A stretch of DNA of 64,000 bases from DIGJ01 sp041821315 (GCA_041821315.1 JBGUEO010000026.1:8847-72846), one strand, 5' to 3'; shown: positions 18,493 to 27,654, counted from the stretch's first letter. Program-made: numbers and translations. Notes: generated from the letters alone by a model not told the origin.

Positions 18493-18645
18493 ATGGAGGT
18501 AAATATAGGAACAGTGCTTGTATTATTAGGAATGATAGGTGTTATTTCGTTGATAATTCGAAACATGATAAAAGATAAAAAAGAAGGAAAATCAGTAATA
18601 TGCGGTGGAGACTGTAAACGGTGCAGAGGTCAATGCTCACATTAG
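18493..18645 (+). pseudogene. FeoB-associated Cys-rich membrane protein, decayed copy
   Basis: Reads IGTVLVLLGMIGVISLIIRNMIKD... then CGGDCKRCRGQCSH, matching the 46-residue protein at 62973. The homologous start codon has become ATA (18505-18507 region) while an in-frame ATG at 18493 overlapping the GGAGG site remains, so expression is doubtful. One helix plus a four-Cys tail. Placed directly after the feoB fragment as in the intact locus. Confidence 0.72.
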
Positions 18646-18683
18646 CATAAGTAGAAGCCGATAGATTGGAGGAGGTGGTATAT

Positions 18684-19001
18684 TTGACTGATAATCAATC
18701 GAATTCTGAGTAGAAGAAAAATTGTGAATCTAAAAATTATCATAGAACAATGATGCAAAAAAATATGATTATAGAAAAGTTAAGGGATCAGAGATATAGA
18801 ATCACAAAGCAGAGAGTGAGAATCATAGATATCATTTTGGAAAATGACTGCTCTTGTTGTAAAGAGCGAGAATGGGTAGAACGTATGACTGGAGCTGGCG
18901 CTAATATCATTGGTGGTGAAGGGCTGATTTGTAAGAAAGTCCCAGATGATGAAATACTTAGTAAATGCAAAAGTCTTGGAAAACAGATGGTATATATGTA
19001 A
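18684..19001 (+). pseudogene. Fur-family regulator remnant fused to a flavodoxin-like tail
   Basis: TTG at 18684 behind GGAGGAGGTGG starts TDNQSNSE and hits a TAG at 18711. The frame reopens and gives MQKNMIIEKLRDQRYRITKQ and DIILENDCSCCKE, matching the Fur-like protein at 63221. After CSCCKE homology stops and the text changes to GAGANIIGGEGLICKKVPDD...KCKSLGKQ, which resembles the C-terminus of flavodoxin-fold proteins. A deletion probably joined fur to a downstream flavodoxin gene. The DNA-binding helices are lost. Confidence 0.8.
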
Positions 19002-19029
19002 AATAACTATTTTTTTGTGCGAAATCATA

Positions 19030-19058
19030 GAGCCGCTACATAATAAATGTGACGGCTC
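19030..19058 (+). terminator. Hairpin after the Fur remnant
   Basis: GAGCCG(C/T)-ACAT pairs with ATGT-(G)ACGGCTC around a short loop. The T-run after it is poor, so termination strength is uncertain. Confidence 0.45.
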
Positions 19059-19081
19059 CCCTTCTAAATAAAGGAGAAAAT

Positions 19082-19365
19082 ATGAGTATTGTGATAATTA
19101 GAGGACATGATAGAATGGTCTGTCAGTATAAAAAATATGTAAGGAATATCATTGTAAGGCAAAAGTTTTTACACAAATGTCAGCTAATCTTAGCAATCAG
19201 ATTGGTAGTCCGGATTTGATTGTATTGTTTACCAATACTGTATCGCATAAGATGGTACGCGGCGCTGTCTCAGAAGCAGAAAAATGCAATGCAGAAATTG
19301 CCCGATGCCATGCAAGTAGTGGAAGTGCATTGAATGAAATATTACAAAGGATGCGTTTTGTGTAA
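19082..19365 (+). pseudogene. DUF2325-type protein, frameshifted
   Basis: ATG at 19082 with AAAGGAGAAAAT upstream opens MSIVIIRGHDRMVCQYKK, the start of DUF2325 proteins (usually VIIGGHDRM). Just after the run of six A near 19130 one base is missing; the next frame carries on as CKEYHCKAKVFTQMSANL and IGSPDLIVLFTNTVSHKMV to the stop at 19363. A single-base loss in a homopolymer could be real decay or a sequencing error. The family is small, often near Feo genes, and of unknown function. Confidence 0.75.
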
Positions 19366-19412
19366 ATATATGGTTTTTAATTTAAAATGAGAAAGATTAT
19401 CAATATTTTGTA

Positions 19413-19477
19413 TTGACAAAAGTAGTAGATAAAAAGTAACATAACAGTGTTATCGATAACGCTGTTATGTTACTTTT
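19413..19477 (+). promoter_or_regulatory. Promoter with a 46-base palindromic TetR operator
   Basis: TTGACA (19413-19418) is followed 18 bases later by TAACAT as -10. The -10 lies in an almost perfect 46-base inverted repeat, 19432-19477, centred on TCGA with a single mismatch between arms (core ATAACAG...CTGTTAT). It ends 17 bases before the TetR gene and is the expected autoregulatory site. Confidence 0.75.
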
Positions 19478-19493
19478 ATTACGGAGGTAAGCT

Positions 19494-20105
19494 TTGGAAA
19501 ATGATAAAGAAACGAAAGTAAAACTTCTGGTCAGTGCAAAAAAAGAGTTTATGGAAAAAGGCTATATTCAGGCTTCTCTTCGAACCATCTGTAAGGAAGC
19601 GGGTGTAACAACTGGTGCATTATATTTTTTCTTTCATGATAAGGAAGATTTATTTGCCTCATTGGTAGAAGAACCATTGAATAAATTGTATGAGATAATG
19701 AATTATCATTATGAGGAAGAGATTACTCAGGCAAAGGATGGTATTACTTCGAAAGAAGATTTTTCAGATGACCTAGAGGCGGCAAAACAGGTTATACATT
19801 ATATGTACCAGCATTATGATGAATGCCAGCTGATTTTATTAAAAAGTCAAGGTTCCAGGTTTGAATACAGTATAGATAAATTTGTAGATATTACGGAAAA
19901 GCATTATCTTGTTATTTCAGATAAGATTTCAGAACTGACCAAGAGGGAAAAAGTGGATGATTATATCATTCATTGGATGGCGCATATGCTCATAGATGTC
20001 TTTGTTCATATGTTAGCTCATGTAGAATCAGAAGAAGCTGCTTTGCAACATATGGAATCAATCATTAAGTACATGGTATGGGGATGGTTTGGAATGTTTC
20101 GGTAG
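19494..20105 (+). CDS. TetR/AcrR-family transcriptional regulator
   Basis: 203-residue regulator starting at TTG 19494 with GGAGG 7 bases upstream. The N-terminal helix-turn-helix reads SLRTICKEAGVTTGALYFFFHDKEDLF; the rest is the ligand-binding helical domain. The palindrome at 19432-19477 lies directly in front and a partial repeat of the same element stands before the efflux genes at 20169, so it most likely represses itself and the ABC pair downstream until an inhibitory compound binds (inference). Confidence 0.85.
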   Translation: MENDKETKVKLLVSAKKEFMEKGYIQASLRTICKEAGVTTGALYFFFHDKEDLFASLVEEPLNKLYEIMNYHYEEEITQAKDGITSKEDFSDDLEAAKQVIHYMYQHYDECQLILLKSQGSRFEYSIDKFVDITEKHYLVISDKISELTKREKVDDYIIHWMAHMLIDVFVHMLAHVESEEAALQHMESIIKYMVWGWFGMFR

Positions 20106-20111
20106 AGTATC

Positions 20112-20151
20112 GGCTATGTGTAAGTAGATAAAAAGGTACTTACATATAGCT
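20112..20151 (+). terminator. Hairpin after the TetR gene
   Basis: GGCTATGTGTAAGTA pairs with TACTTACATATAGCT; A/T-rich sequence follows. Weak T-run. Confidence 0.45.
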
Positions 20152-20168
20152 AAAAAATATAGTAAATA

Positions 20169-20186
20169 GATAACGCTGTTGTGTTA
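20169..20186. promoter_or_regulatory. Second TetR half-operator
   Basis: GATAACGCTGTTGTGTTA repeats the right arm of the palindrome at 19432-19477 with one change. It is 46 bases before the ABC ATPase gene, so the same regulator probably acts here. Confidence 0.6.
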
Positions 20187-20232
20187 ATGATAAATTTTAT
20201 TAATAGGAAAATGAGCTAGGAAGGGAAAGAGC

Positions 20233-20934
20233 ATGTATTTAGAAGTAAAAGATATGAAAAAGAGTTATGGTGAAGATGGCAGTTACATTCAGGTACTGAA
20301 GGGAATCACAACTGGAGTGGAACAGGGACAGATGTGTGTTATTCAAGGAGCCAGCGGTTCTGGAAAATCAACTTTCCTAAATTGTATTGGTGGACTAGAT
20401 ACTTTAGATTCTGGTTCTATACAGGTAGGTGGAAAAGAAATCGTTGGATTAAAGCAGGATGCACTTTCAGATTATAGGCGTGATAATTTGGGATTTATTT
20501 TTCAATTTTATAACCTTGTACCAAATCTTACGGTTAAAGAGAATATACAGGTATGTGAATATTTGACCGAGCATCCGCTTGATATGGAAGAGCTTCTTGA
20601 AACACTAGGGCTGATAGAACATCAGAATAAGTTGCCTTCTCAACTATCCGGTGGGCAGCAGCAACGTTGTGCCATTGCACGAGCATTAATTAAGAACCCA
20701 AAGCTTTTGCTTTGTGACGAACCGACTGGAGCACTTGATTCTAAGACTTCCAGAGATATCTTAATTTTATTAGAAGAGATTAATAAAAAGTACGGAACAA
20801 CGATGTTAATTGTTACACATAACAATGTTATTAAAAATATGGTACATAAGGTTATTAAGATAAAGGATGGTCTGATTAGTAAGGAATACGAGATTGAAAA
20901 TAGAGTTCCGGCAGCAGAATTGGAGGATCTATAG
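20233..20934 (+). CDS. ABC transporter ATPase (MacB/LolD type)
   Basis: 233-residue ATPase with Walker A GASGSGKST, Q-loop FIFQFYNLVPNLT, signature LSGGQQQR and Walker B LLLCDEPTGALD; FQFYNLVPNLTVKEN and EPTGALDSKTS are typical of the MacB/LolD/FtsE group. It is followed at once by an FtsX-like permease whose ribosome binding site lies inside this gene's last codons. This type of pair exports peptides or lipids or gives resistance to antimicrobial peptides; TetR control fits an inducible pump. Confidence 0.88.
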   Translation: MYLEVKDMKKSYGEDGSYIQVLKGITTGVEQGQMCVIQGASGSGKSTFLNCIGGLDTLDSGSIQVGGKEIVGLKQDALSDYRRDNLGFIFQFYNLVPNLTVKENIQVCEYLTEHPLDMEELLETLGLIEHQNKLPSQLSGGQQQRCAIARALIKNPKLLLCDEPTGALDSKTSRDILILLEEINKKYGTTMLIVTHNNVIKNMVHKVIKIKDGLISKEYEIENRVPAAELEDL

Positions 20935-20935
20935 T

Positions 20936-23665
20936 ATGCAAAAGATATTACGAAAACGAGTATGGAGAGATTTTAAGGCAAATCTTTTTCGCTATCTTGC
21001 ATTAGGATTCCTTATAATGCTTGGAATGTATCTGATTGTTAGTCTGGTAGGAGCTGCAGATATAGTAATTACAGGAGTGGATAATAAGGCGAAAGAAAAT
21101 CATCTGGAGGACGGTGAATTTAGCGTATTTGTGCCGCTAACAAAAACAGAAGAGAAGCAACTGACGGACAAAGGAGTTTCTTTAGAAAGCATGTTTTATC
21201 TTGATTTTAAACAGGAGGATGGCAATACTCTACGATTATTTCACAATAGGGACAAAATCAACTTAATAGCGATTGATGAAGGCAGACGTGCAGAGAATAA
21301 TGATGAAGTAGTGTTAGAAAAGCGCTACTGTGAGGAAAACAGTTTATACGTTAAGGATAGTATTAAAATTGGTAAAGAATCGTTACAGATTGTTGGAATT
21401 GGAACAGTTCCTGATTATGATGCCATGTATAAAAATTTATCGGACAGTAGTGTGGATAGTAAACAATTTGGTCTTGCATTTGTCAATAAGCATACCTATG
21501 ATATAGCAAAGCGTTCTGGACAAAGCGATGAAGCGGAGGAGTATACCTATGCATATCGTCTTGGTGACAACATAACAGATGAGAAAGTGAAAGACGAATT
21601 AAAGCAGATAAAAGTCTCACCCCAAAAGGTGGAGGATCCCTATTTTCAAGAATACTGGGATGAAAAGGCTGGGAAGAGGGAGGATTTGGAGAATGGAATC
21701 CAGAAGCTATTGGATGGTTCGCAAGATTTAGAAAAATCACTGCAAGAACTTACCAAGAATAATGATAATTTGCAGGATGGTGCAGGCCAGCTATTGGATT
21801 CATACTTGAAAGATGCCAGTGATGGTCTTAGTGCATATGGCCTTAAAACACCGTTGACAGAAGATAACTTTGAACATGTGTTAGGAATGTTAAAAGAAAA
21901 TTCAAAGAACACATATTTAAGTTTTAAGTTGGAGTCTATACAGAAACAATTAACGATGCTAATAGAATATAAGGATGGTGTTACAAAATATACGGATTGT
22001 GTAGCTGATACAGCGGGCGGAAACGTAAAGCTTTCTGATGGAATAAAGGAGTTAAAAGAAAATTCAGACGAACTTATGGATACCTACTTTGATGTTACTA
22101 TGAGTAACATGACACAGTTTCTGAAAGCTTCAGATAATCCAAGAATTAAAGCATCTTCAGATGATCAGATTATTAACAAAGTGGCGGGTTTAATATCGGG
22201 AATTATTGTTATGATATTGTTCACTTATGTGATTTCAGTATTCGTAATTCATGGAATTGAAAAGGAAAGCAGCATAATTGGAGCATTGTATGCATTAGGG
22301 GAAAAGAAGAAGGATCTGATGATGCATTACCTGATGCTTCCGGTCGTAGTAACTTTCCTGGCTGGAGTGATTGGAACTGTGATTGGCTTTAGTAAATGGG
22401 GTGTTACTTATCAGATGCAGAATTGCTATGATTACTACTCTGTGCCGATGTTACATACAACGTATCCCCCCTACCTCGTAATCTATGGAGTGATTATGCC
22501 ACCATTTGTAGCCGCACTTGTAAATTGTATTGTTATACAAAAACGACTTTCACAGCCAGCCTTAAAATTAATACGAAATGAACAGAAAAACAGTAAATTT
22601 AGTAATGTTAATCTTGGAAATATGGGATTTGTCAGTAGATTTCGTATTCGTCAAATGTTAAGAGAAGCCAGAACGGGCTTTACTGTATTGTTCGGTATGT
22701 TTATTTCACTTCTGATTATGATGATTGGAATTGACTGCTATGTCATGTGCAAGCATATTAGCACTGAAAATAAGGCGGACACAAAATATGCATATATGTA
22801 TACCTATAAGTATCCGGAAAAAAAGGTACCGGAAGGAGGAGAAGTATGCTTTGCTAAGACACTGGAACGAGAAATATATGGGTATCATCTTGATGTTACC
22901 TTATTAGGAATTCAAGTAAATAATCCATATTTTGATGCGGATGTGACAGAAGGAAAGAATAAAGTAATAATTTCTTCTGCTATGGCACAGAAATTCCGGT
23001 TATCGGTCGGTGATAAAGTGATTTTATCGGATGAAGAGGAGGATATGGATTATGCATTTACCGTAAAAGATATCACACAGTATTCAACAGGTCTTTATGC
23101 ATTTATGGATATTATGAGTATGAGGGAATTATTTGGAGAGAGTGAAGATTATTATAATGTGGTTATGGCAGACAAAAGCCTGGACATTGATTCCGGAAGA
23201 TTGTATGCAACAACCACAAGGGAAGACATAAAGAAAAGCTCAGATGTTTTTATATCAATGATGATGCCAATGATTTATATGCTGTCGGCGGTATCTGCAT
23301 TCATCTTCTGTGTTGTTATGTATCTCATGATGAAGGTTATGACTGATCGTTCCTCTTTTGGTATATCATTGATTAAAATATTCGGTTATCGTACCAGAGA
23401 GATAAAAAAGTTGTATCTGAATGGAAACTTTTATCTGATTGCAGTTGGAGCAGCTATTTGTATTCCGCTTGACAAGAAGCTGATGGATGTAATTTATCCA
23501 ATTTTGGTATCGAATGTGGGCTGTGGAATGGATCTGACTTTTAGCTGGCAGTTATATCTTGGAATGTATACAGTTATTATAGTATTGTATTTGATCATTA
23601 ATCATTTGTTAGTCAAACGATTAAAAAAATTAATTCCTGCAGAGGTATTAAAAAACAGAGAATAG
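20936..23665 (+). CDS. ABC transporter permease (FtsX/MacB type)
   Basis: 909-residue permease. ATG at 20936 is preferred (TTGGAGGATCTATAGT upstream, one base after the ATPase stop); the longer reading from 20894 lies in the ATPase gene. One N-terminal helix (LALGFLIMLGMYLIVS) is followed by a large extracellular region of about 400 residues with a coiled-coil-like part (DGSQDLEKSLQELTKNNDNLQDG), then three helices, a second extracellular part, and three to four C-terminal helices ending in PAEVLKNRE. Such two-repeat FtsX permeases work with the ATPase encoded just upstream. Confidence 0.85.
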   Translation: MQKILRKRVWRDFKANLFRYLALGFLIMLGMYLIVSLVGAADIVITGVDNKAKENHLEDGEFSVFVPLTKTEEKQLTDKGVSLESMFYLDFKQEDGNTLRLFHNRDKINLIAIDEGRRAENNDEVVLEKRYCEENSLYVKDSIKIGKESLQIVGIGTVPDYDAMYKNLSDSSVDSKQFGLAFVNKHTYDIAKRSGQSDEAEEYTYAYRLGDNITDEKVKDELKQIKVSPQKVEDPYFQEYWDEKAGKREDLENGIQKLLDGSQDLEKSLQELTKNNDNLQDGAGQLLDSYLKDASDGLSAYGLKTPLTEDNFEHVLGMLKENSKNTYLSFKLESIQKQLTMLIEYKDGVTKYTDCVADTAGGNVKLSDGIKELKENSDELMDTYFDVTMSNMTQFLKASDNPRIKASSDDQIINKVAGLISGIIVMILFTYVISVFVIHGIEKESSIIGALYALGEKKKDLMMHYLMLPVVVTFLAGVIGTVIGFSKWGVTYQMQNCYDYYSVPMLHTTYPPYLVIYGVIMPPFVAALVNCIVIQKRLSQPALKLIRNEQKNSKFSNVNLGNMGFVSRFRIRQMLREARTGFTVLFGMFISLLIMMIGIDCYVMCKHISTENKADTKYAYMYTYKYPEKKVPEGGEVCFAKTLEREIYGYHLDVTLLGIQVNNPYFDADVTEGKNKVIISSAMAQKFRLSVGDKVILSDEEEDMDYAFTVKDITQYSTGLYAFMDIMSMRELFGESEDYYNVVMADKSLDIDSGRLYATTTREDIKKSSDVFISMMMPMIYMLSAVSAFIFCVVMYLMMKVMTDRSSFGISLIKIFGYRTREIKKLYLNGNFYLIAVGAAICIPLDKKLMDVIYPILVSNVGCGMDLTFSWQLYLGMYTVIIVLYLIINHLLVKRLKKLIPAEVLKNRE

Positions 23666-23691
23666 AACTTTTCTGATCTATTATAATCAGT

Positions 23692-23811
23692 ATGTTTATT
23701 GCTATTTATTTTATCTGGGTTATTTGGAAGAAAAGAAAAGATACTAAACAAGGAAAAGTTTGCTGTAACGGCTGTTCTGATTGTTCTATGAATAAATATT
23801 GTGAAAAATAG
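23692..23811 (+). CDS. Small Cys-rich single-helix membrane protein
   Basis: 39 residues: hydrophobic MFIAIYFIWVIW, a basic stretch KKRKDTKQGK, then CCNGCSDCSMNKYC. Layout (one helix, basic linker, CxxC-type tail) equals the FeoB-associated proteins at 62973 and 18493, but the sequence differs. No clear ribosome binding site precedes the ATG, so it may be poorly expressed or start elsewhere. Confidence 0.5.
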   Translation: MFIAIYFIWVIWKKRKDTKQGKVCCNGCSDCSMNKYCEK

Positions 23812-23881
23812 TACCGCTAGCGAAGAATAAAATAATGATGAGTTACAATGTTGTTAGTTTTATAAATATTTAGTTGATGCT

Positions 23882-23916
23882 GAAAGGCAGGTAGAAAAAA
23901 ATTCTATCTGCCTTTC
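23882..23916 (+). terminator. Strong hairpin terminator
   Basis: GAAAGGCAGGTAGAA pairs with TTCTATCTGCCTTTC around a loop of As, with one G-T pair. A further hairpin at 23984-24026 (AAAAGTCTCGTAAG / CTTGTGGGACTTTT) follows. Apart from these, 23812-24135 holds nothing I recognise. Confidence 0.6.
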
Positions 23917-24135
23917 GTACAATCGTCATATTTGTTTTTTGTATTATAGTAATGTCAGAAACAAGAAACACCTAAAACGATAAAAAAGTCTCGTAAGATT
24001 TGATTTTTCTAGCTTGTGGGACTTTTGTAAATTTTGTCGTTGCACGTACACTTTCTGTTTTTTTGTCTCAGAACAAATATTTTTCATTTTTATAATTGGT
24101 ACGATTTGTTTTGAAGTGCAGAAGCCAAATGCTTC

Positions 24136-24381
24136 ATGAAGTGCATCTGTCAGTTCTGTGCGAGTGTAGGTTGGCTGGTAGCCTTTGCGACCAGATACTT
24201 TGAGGCTGGGATCAAGCCAAAGACAGTACAACAATATTTGGGACATGCCACCTTGCAGATGACCATGGACTTATACACTCATGTGCTGAAGGAACATTCA
24301 CAGGAAGAGATGACCAAACTGGAAAAAGGTTTGGACGATACACTGGATAAGAGGCATTCAGACAACAGGTTAAGTCAATAA
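24136..24381 (+). pseudogene. Tyrosine recombinase, C-terminal fragment
   Basis: FATRYFEAGIKPKTVQQYLGH and TMDLYTHVLKE are the last catalytic region of a phage/Tn916-type integrase, with the conserved Arg, the LGH and the Tyr nucleophile in DLYTHV. Everything before FATR, including the first catalytic Arg and the His of HxxR, is missing or unrelated. It marks a former mobile element, of which I see no attachment sites. Confidence 0.8.
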
Positions 24382-24462
24382 ACTTATGTCAACTTTTTAC
24401 CCATTATCGTTCCGAGATAGATGCCAAATTCATAGTATGAAAATGGAAAATATGTATCCATT

Positions 24463-25068
24463 TTATGGATTCAAACCATGACGCATGAATGAGTAATAAT
24501 GTTTCAGCACATCTTTTTTCTTCTGTAAATCATCATCATCTTGAAAAATAAAAATATTATCAAATTCACGAAATAAATGAGTGAGCAATTGAATTGTAAA
24601 GTCTATTGGATAGTCATTGTTGAGGTCACCCTTATCATAAGCCTCTTTGATCATTTTTTCCAGAACATCAATTCCCAAACCACCAATATGTTTTAAAGCA
24701 GTCGTGTAAATGGGTGTACCTTTTTCTTTTAGAAGCATCCCTACTAGCTGATGGTATTTAGGGTATTCATTTGCAAAATCGATACTTATTTCTGTTTGAT
24801 AAAGAAATTGGTCAAAAATATTTAAAGAGCTATAATCTTGATTGCTTATACGCTCTTTAATGTATTGCCATTTTTTATTAGTGGCATCTTCAAGAACAGC
24901 AATATAAAGAGATTCCTTATTTTTGAAGTGATAATAAAAAACTCCTTTACTCAAGCTTGCATTTTTAATTATTGTGTTTAGCGAAGCTTTTTCATAGATT
25001 TTGTCAATAAATTCATCGAGTGCAGCTGCGATGAGTTGATCTCTGCGATCAAAAGTTTTCGAGTTCAT
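24463..25068 (-). CDS. TetR-family transcriptional regulator
   Basis: 201 residues on the minus strand. I start it at ATG 25068 (MNSKTFDRRDQL) because GGAG lies 6 bases upstream; in-frame ATGs at 25086 and 25080 have no such site. The helix-turn-helix is SLNTIIKNASLSKGVFYYHFKNKESLY. It is transcribed away from the SDR gene at 25373; an 18-base palindrome at 25324-25341 in the shared region is its likely operator. Confidence 0.83.
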   Translation of the reverse strand: MNSKTFDRRDQLIAAALDEFIDKIYEKASLNTIIKNASLSKGVFYYHFKNKESLYIAVLEDATNKKWQYIKERISNQDYSSLNIFDQFLYQTEISIDFANEYPKYHQLVGMLLKEKGTPIYTTALKHIGGLGIDVLEKMIKEAYDKGDLNNDYPIDFTIQLLTHLFREFDNIFIFQDDDDLQKKKDVLKHYYSFMRHGLNP

Positions 25069-25242
25069 AGTTATCTCCATTGTCATTTATTTTCAACAAT
25101 ACCTTGTACATACGAAACGATTTGATTTTATGTAAAATTTCGAAACGTTCTTATATATTACATTATTTCTTTATAATTTCCAACCGCTGGTGTCAAAATA
25201 ATTATTATTTTTCATCCAAATTGAGTGTATCATAAATAAAAT

Positions 25243-25280
25243 CATATAGCACTATGTTTAACATATAGCACTATGTTTAA
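25243..25280. repeat. Two exact 19-base tandem repeats
   Basis: CATATAGCACTATGTTTAA occurs twice head to tail (25243-25261 and 25262-25280), just upstream of the SDR promoter. It could be a second regulator site or a replication-slippage duplication. Confidence 0.8.
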
Positions 25281-25288
25281 AATATTAA

Positions 25289-25341
25289 TTGACAGCATAA
25301 ATAGTAAATGGTATATTCATGGTATAGACCATGTGGTCTAT
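25289..25341 (+). promoter_or_regulatory. SDR promoter and TetR operator
   Basis: TTGACA (25289-25294) and TATATT (25312-25317) are 17 bases apart. Immediately after them lies the palindrome ATAGACCA-TG-TGGTCTAT (25324-25341), over the expected transcription start, as expected for repression by the divergent TetR protein. Confidence 0.72.
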
Positions 25342-25372
25342 CAAACCGAAAATAATTTAGTGAGGTGAAGAT

Positions 25373-26254
25373 ATGAAGAAAATATGTTTTATAACTGGTG
25401 CCAATGCTGGAATTGGACGAGAAGCAGCTATACAGATTGCGAAAAAAGGATACCATGTCATTATTGGGTGTAGAAGTTTATCAAGAGGTCAAGAGGCTCT
25501 AAAATATATAAAAGAAAAAAGTCAGTCTAAGGAGATTAGCTTAGTAACGGTTGATGTGAGCTTATTTAACTCTATAAAAAATTGTTCGATTTATTTGCAC
25601 AATCACTTTGACAGTATCGATGTACTCATTCATAACGCAGCTATATTTGACATTTCTCAAAAAGAAGCGATGCATACATCTGAAGGATATGAAACTGTAT
25701 GGATGACTAATCATATCGGTCCGGTGTATTTAACAACGTTGCTTCAGGATATGATTGCAAAAAGTGATGATGGTCGAATTATTACAATTGCTTCAAAAGG
25801 TTTACTGGCTATGCCGGGACTTAAAGTGGATTTAGAAGACCCAGAATATAGAAATAAGAAATTTTTTGTAACAAAAGCCTATTACCAATCGAAGTTGGCT
25901 CAAATCATGTTTACTTATTGGTTATCAAATGAACGAAAAAAAATGAATACTACGGTCAATTCTATTCGGGTGACAGCCGTGAAAGTTGATTTGAATCGAC
26001 ATCCCAATATTTCAGGCATTCAGAGATTTGCTTATAGTCTAAAGAGTAAAAAAGCGATTGAACCAGAAAAAATGGCTGAAACATATACTTATTTGGCGAC
26101 AGATCCTTTGTTAAAAGGTGTTACCAGAAAGTATTTTGATGAACACAATCAGATAATTTCTTCAGGAAAGTATACAAATGATTCAGAGGCTATTGATAAA
26201 GTAATGGAAATGACGTTTCAATACATAAAGCGAGGTGAAAAGATTGATAAATAG
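25373..26254 (+). CDS. Short-chain dehydrogenase/reductase
   Basis: 293-residue NAD(P)-dependent oxidoreductase. It has the TGxxxGIG nucleotide-binding motif (TGANAGIGREAA, residues 7-18), an NNAG-like HNAA and the catalytic YxxxK in YYQSKLAQ. GTGAGGTGAAGAT precedes the ATG. The shape resembles retinol-dehydrogenase-like SDRs acting on varied aldehydes or ketones; the substrate is unknown. Probably induced through the divergent TetR protein. Confidence 0.85.
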   Translation: MKKICFITGANAGIGREAAIQIAKKGYHVIIGCRSLSRGQEALKYIKEKSQSKEISLVTVDVSLFNSIKNCSIYLHNHFDSIDVLIHNAAIFDISQKEAMHTSEGYETVWMTNHIGPVYLTTLLQDMIAKSDDGRIITIASKGLLAMPGLKVDLEDPEYRNKKFFVTKAYYQSKLAQIMFTYWLSNERKKMNTTVNSIRVTAVKVDLNRHPNISGIQRFAYSLKSKKAIEPEKMAETYTYLATDPLLKGVTRKYFDEHNQIISSGKYTNDSEAIDKVMEMTFQYIKRGEKIDK

Positions 26255-26405
26255 TGACACGAATGTGGCAACAGCCAAGATGCCATTTGCATTTGGTACG
26301 CTACTAATTAATCCCATTGCTCACTATTTTGGCTTCTTGAACAAGAATGGTGCTTCATTCTCAATAGTTGTTTATTTTCAGTTCTTAATCAATACGTTTG
26401 GCAAA

Positions 26406-26954
26406 ACGTAATCAAATCATCTTTGGTTCTTGTGGGTTCTATTCTTTTTCTCGGTAATGATTGTGATATATCATCAGATTCAAAAATTATTCAGCATACC
26501 AATTGGACGAAGTTACGAAAAAAATTTAACGAAAGCATGGAAATTTGCAATTGTTATACTTATTTTAAGTACATTATGCTATCTGCCAATGCGCAATATA
26601 GATGCAGGAGGATTTGTAACGCTTATTAAGCCTTTTAATATGCAGGTTTCACGAGTGTTACTATATTTTCTTTATTTTGTTGCAGGTAATGTTATTGGTA
26701 TGTATGGTATCGAAAGGAGTTTTTTTGCCTTACATATCAAAGGGGACAATAAAGTCATGAATGTGTTTGCAAAAGAAGCTATGGGTATCTATATCATTCA
26801 TTATGCTGTTGTTACAGTTTTACAATATGCTTTTACATTTGTTGCGTTATCAGCCGTCATAAAAGGAATTACGACAACACTTATGACCATTATTATTTCA
26901 TTGGGACTTGTTGTCTTAACTGTAATCATGATACTATTATTTATCTTTCTGTAA
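26406..26954 (+). pseudogene. Acyltransferase-3 family protein, truncated
   Basis: The frame HLWFLWVLFFFSVMIVIYH followed by five or six hydrophobic helices (for example SRVLLYFLYFVAGNVIGMYG and GIYIIHYAVVTVLQY) is the C-terminal half of a membrane acyltransferase of the OafA/WecH type. The N-terminal half, with the catalytic His, is absent; 26255-26405 reads as unrelated text with a stop. No usable start, hence a remnant. Confidence 0.65.
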
Positions 26955-27164
26955 ATAAATTTATAAATTTTATAAATTCTCTTATGAAACGAAAGATAAA
27001 GGTATAAAAATGAATACGATAAATGACAATGAAATGATGCACTGCTTTTCCATATAAGGGTTCTCTGGATTTTCGGAAAGACTGTGTGTGCGTGGAAAGA
27101 GCAAGTAATGCTTGAATTAACTGACCAATATATTATAATGTAATAAATAGATAAAAATTATGAA

Positions 27165-27632
27165 ATTAAAAAATTCTTTGTAATGGCCGGTTGCGATGGA
27201 AGAATGAAGTCAAGAGAATACTATACTGAATTCGCAAAAAGCCTTCCAACTGACACGGTAATACTTACAGCTGGCTGTGCAAAATTCAGGTACAATAAGC
27301 TGGGATTAGGCGATATCGGTGGAATACCAAGAGTGTTAGATGCAGGGCAGTGTAATGATTCCTATTCACTTGCAGTAATTGCTTTAAAGTTAAAAGAAGT
27401 GTTTGGCCTAGACGATATTAATGATCTTCCTATCGAGTTTAATATAGCATGGTATGAGCAAAAAGCAGTGATTGTACTTCTTGCACTTTTATATCTTGGA
27501 GTTAAAAATATTCATTTAGGACCTACATTACCAGGATTTTTATCACCCAATGTAGCTAAAGTATTGGTTGATACATTTGGAATAGCAGGAATAGGAACTG
27601 TTGAAGATGATATCAAATTATTTATGGCATAG
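27165..27632 (+). pseudogene. hcp: Hybrid-cluster protein (hydroxylamine reductase), C-terminal fragment
   Basis: KKFFVMAGCDGRMKSREYYTEF and PTDTVILTAGCAKFRYNKL, RVLDAGQCNDSYS, and LGPTLPGFLSPNVAKVLV are the C-terminal part of Hcp, including three of the Cys ligands of the hybrid cluster. The N-terminal two thirds with the [4Fe-4S] motif are gone. No ribosome binding site precedes 27183. The companion ferredoxin gene still follows. Confidence 0.85.
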
Positions 27633-27654
27633 ATAGAGAAGGAGGTATTTTATA

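Noticed and set aside
25243..25280. CRISPR array
   Set aside because: Only two repeats with no spacer between them and no cas genes in the window.
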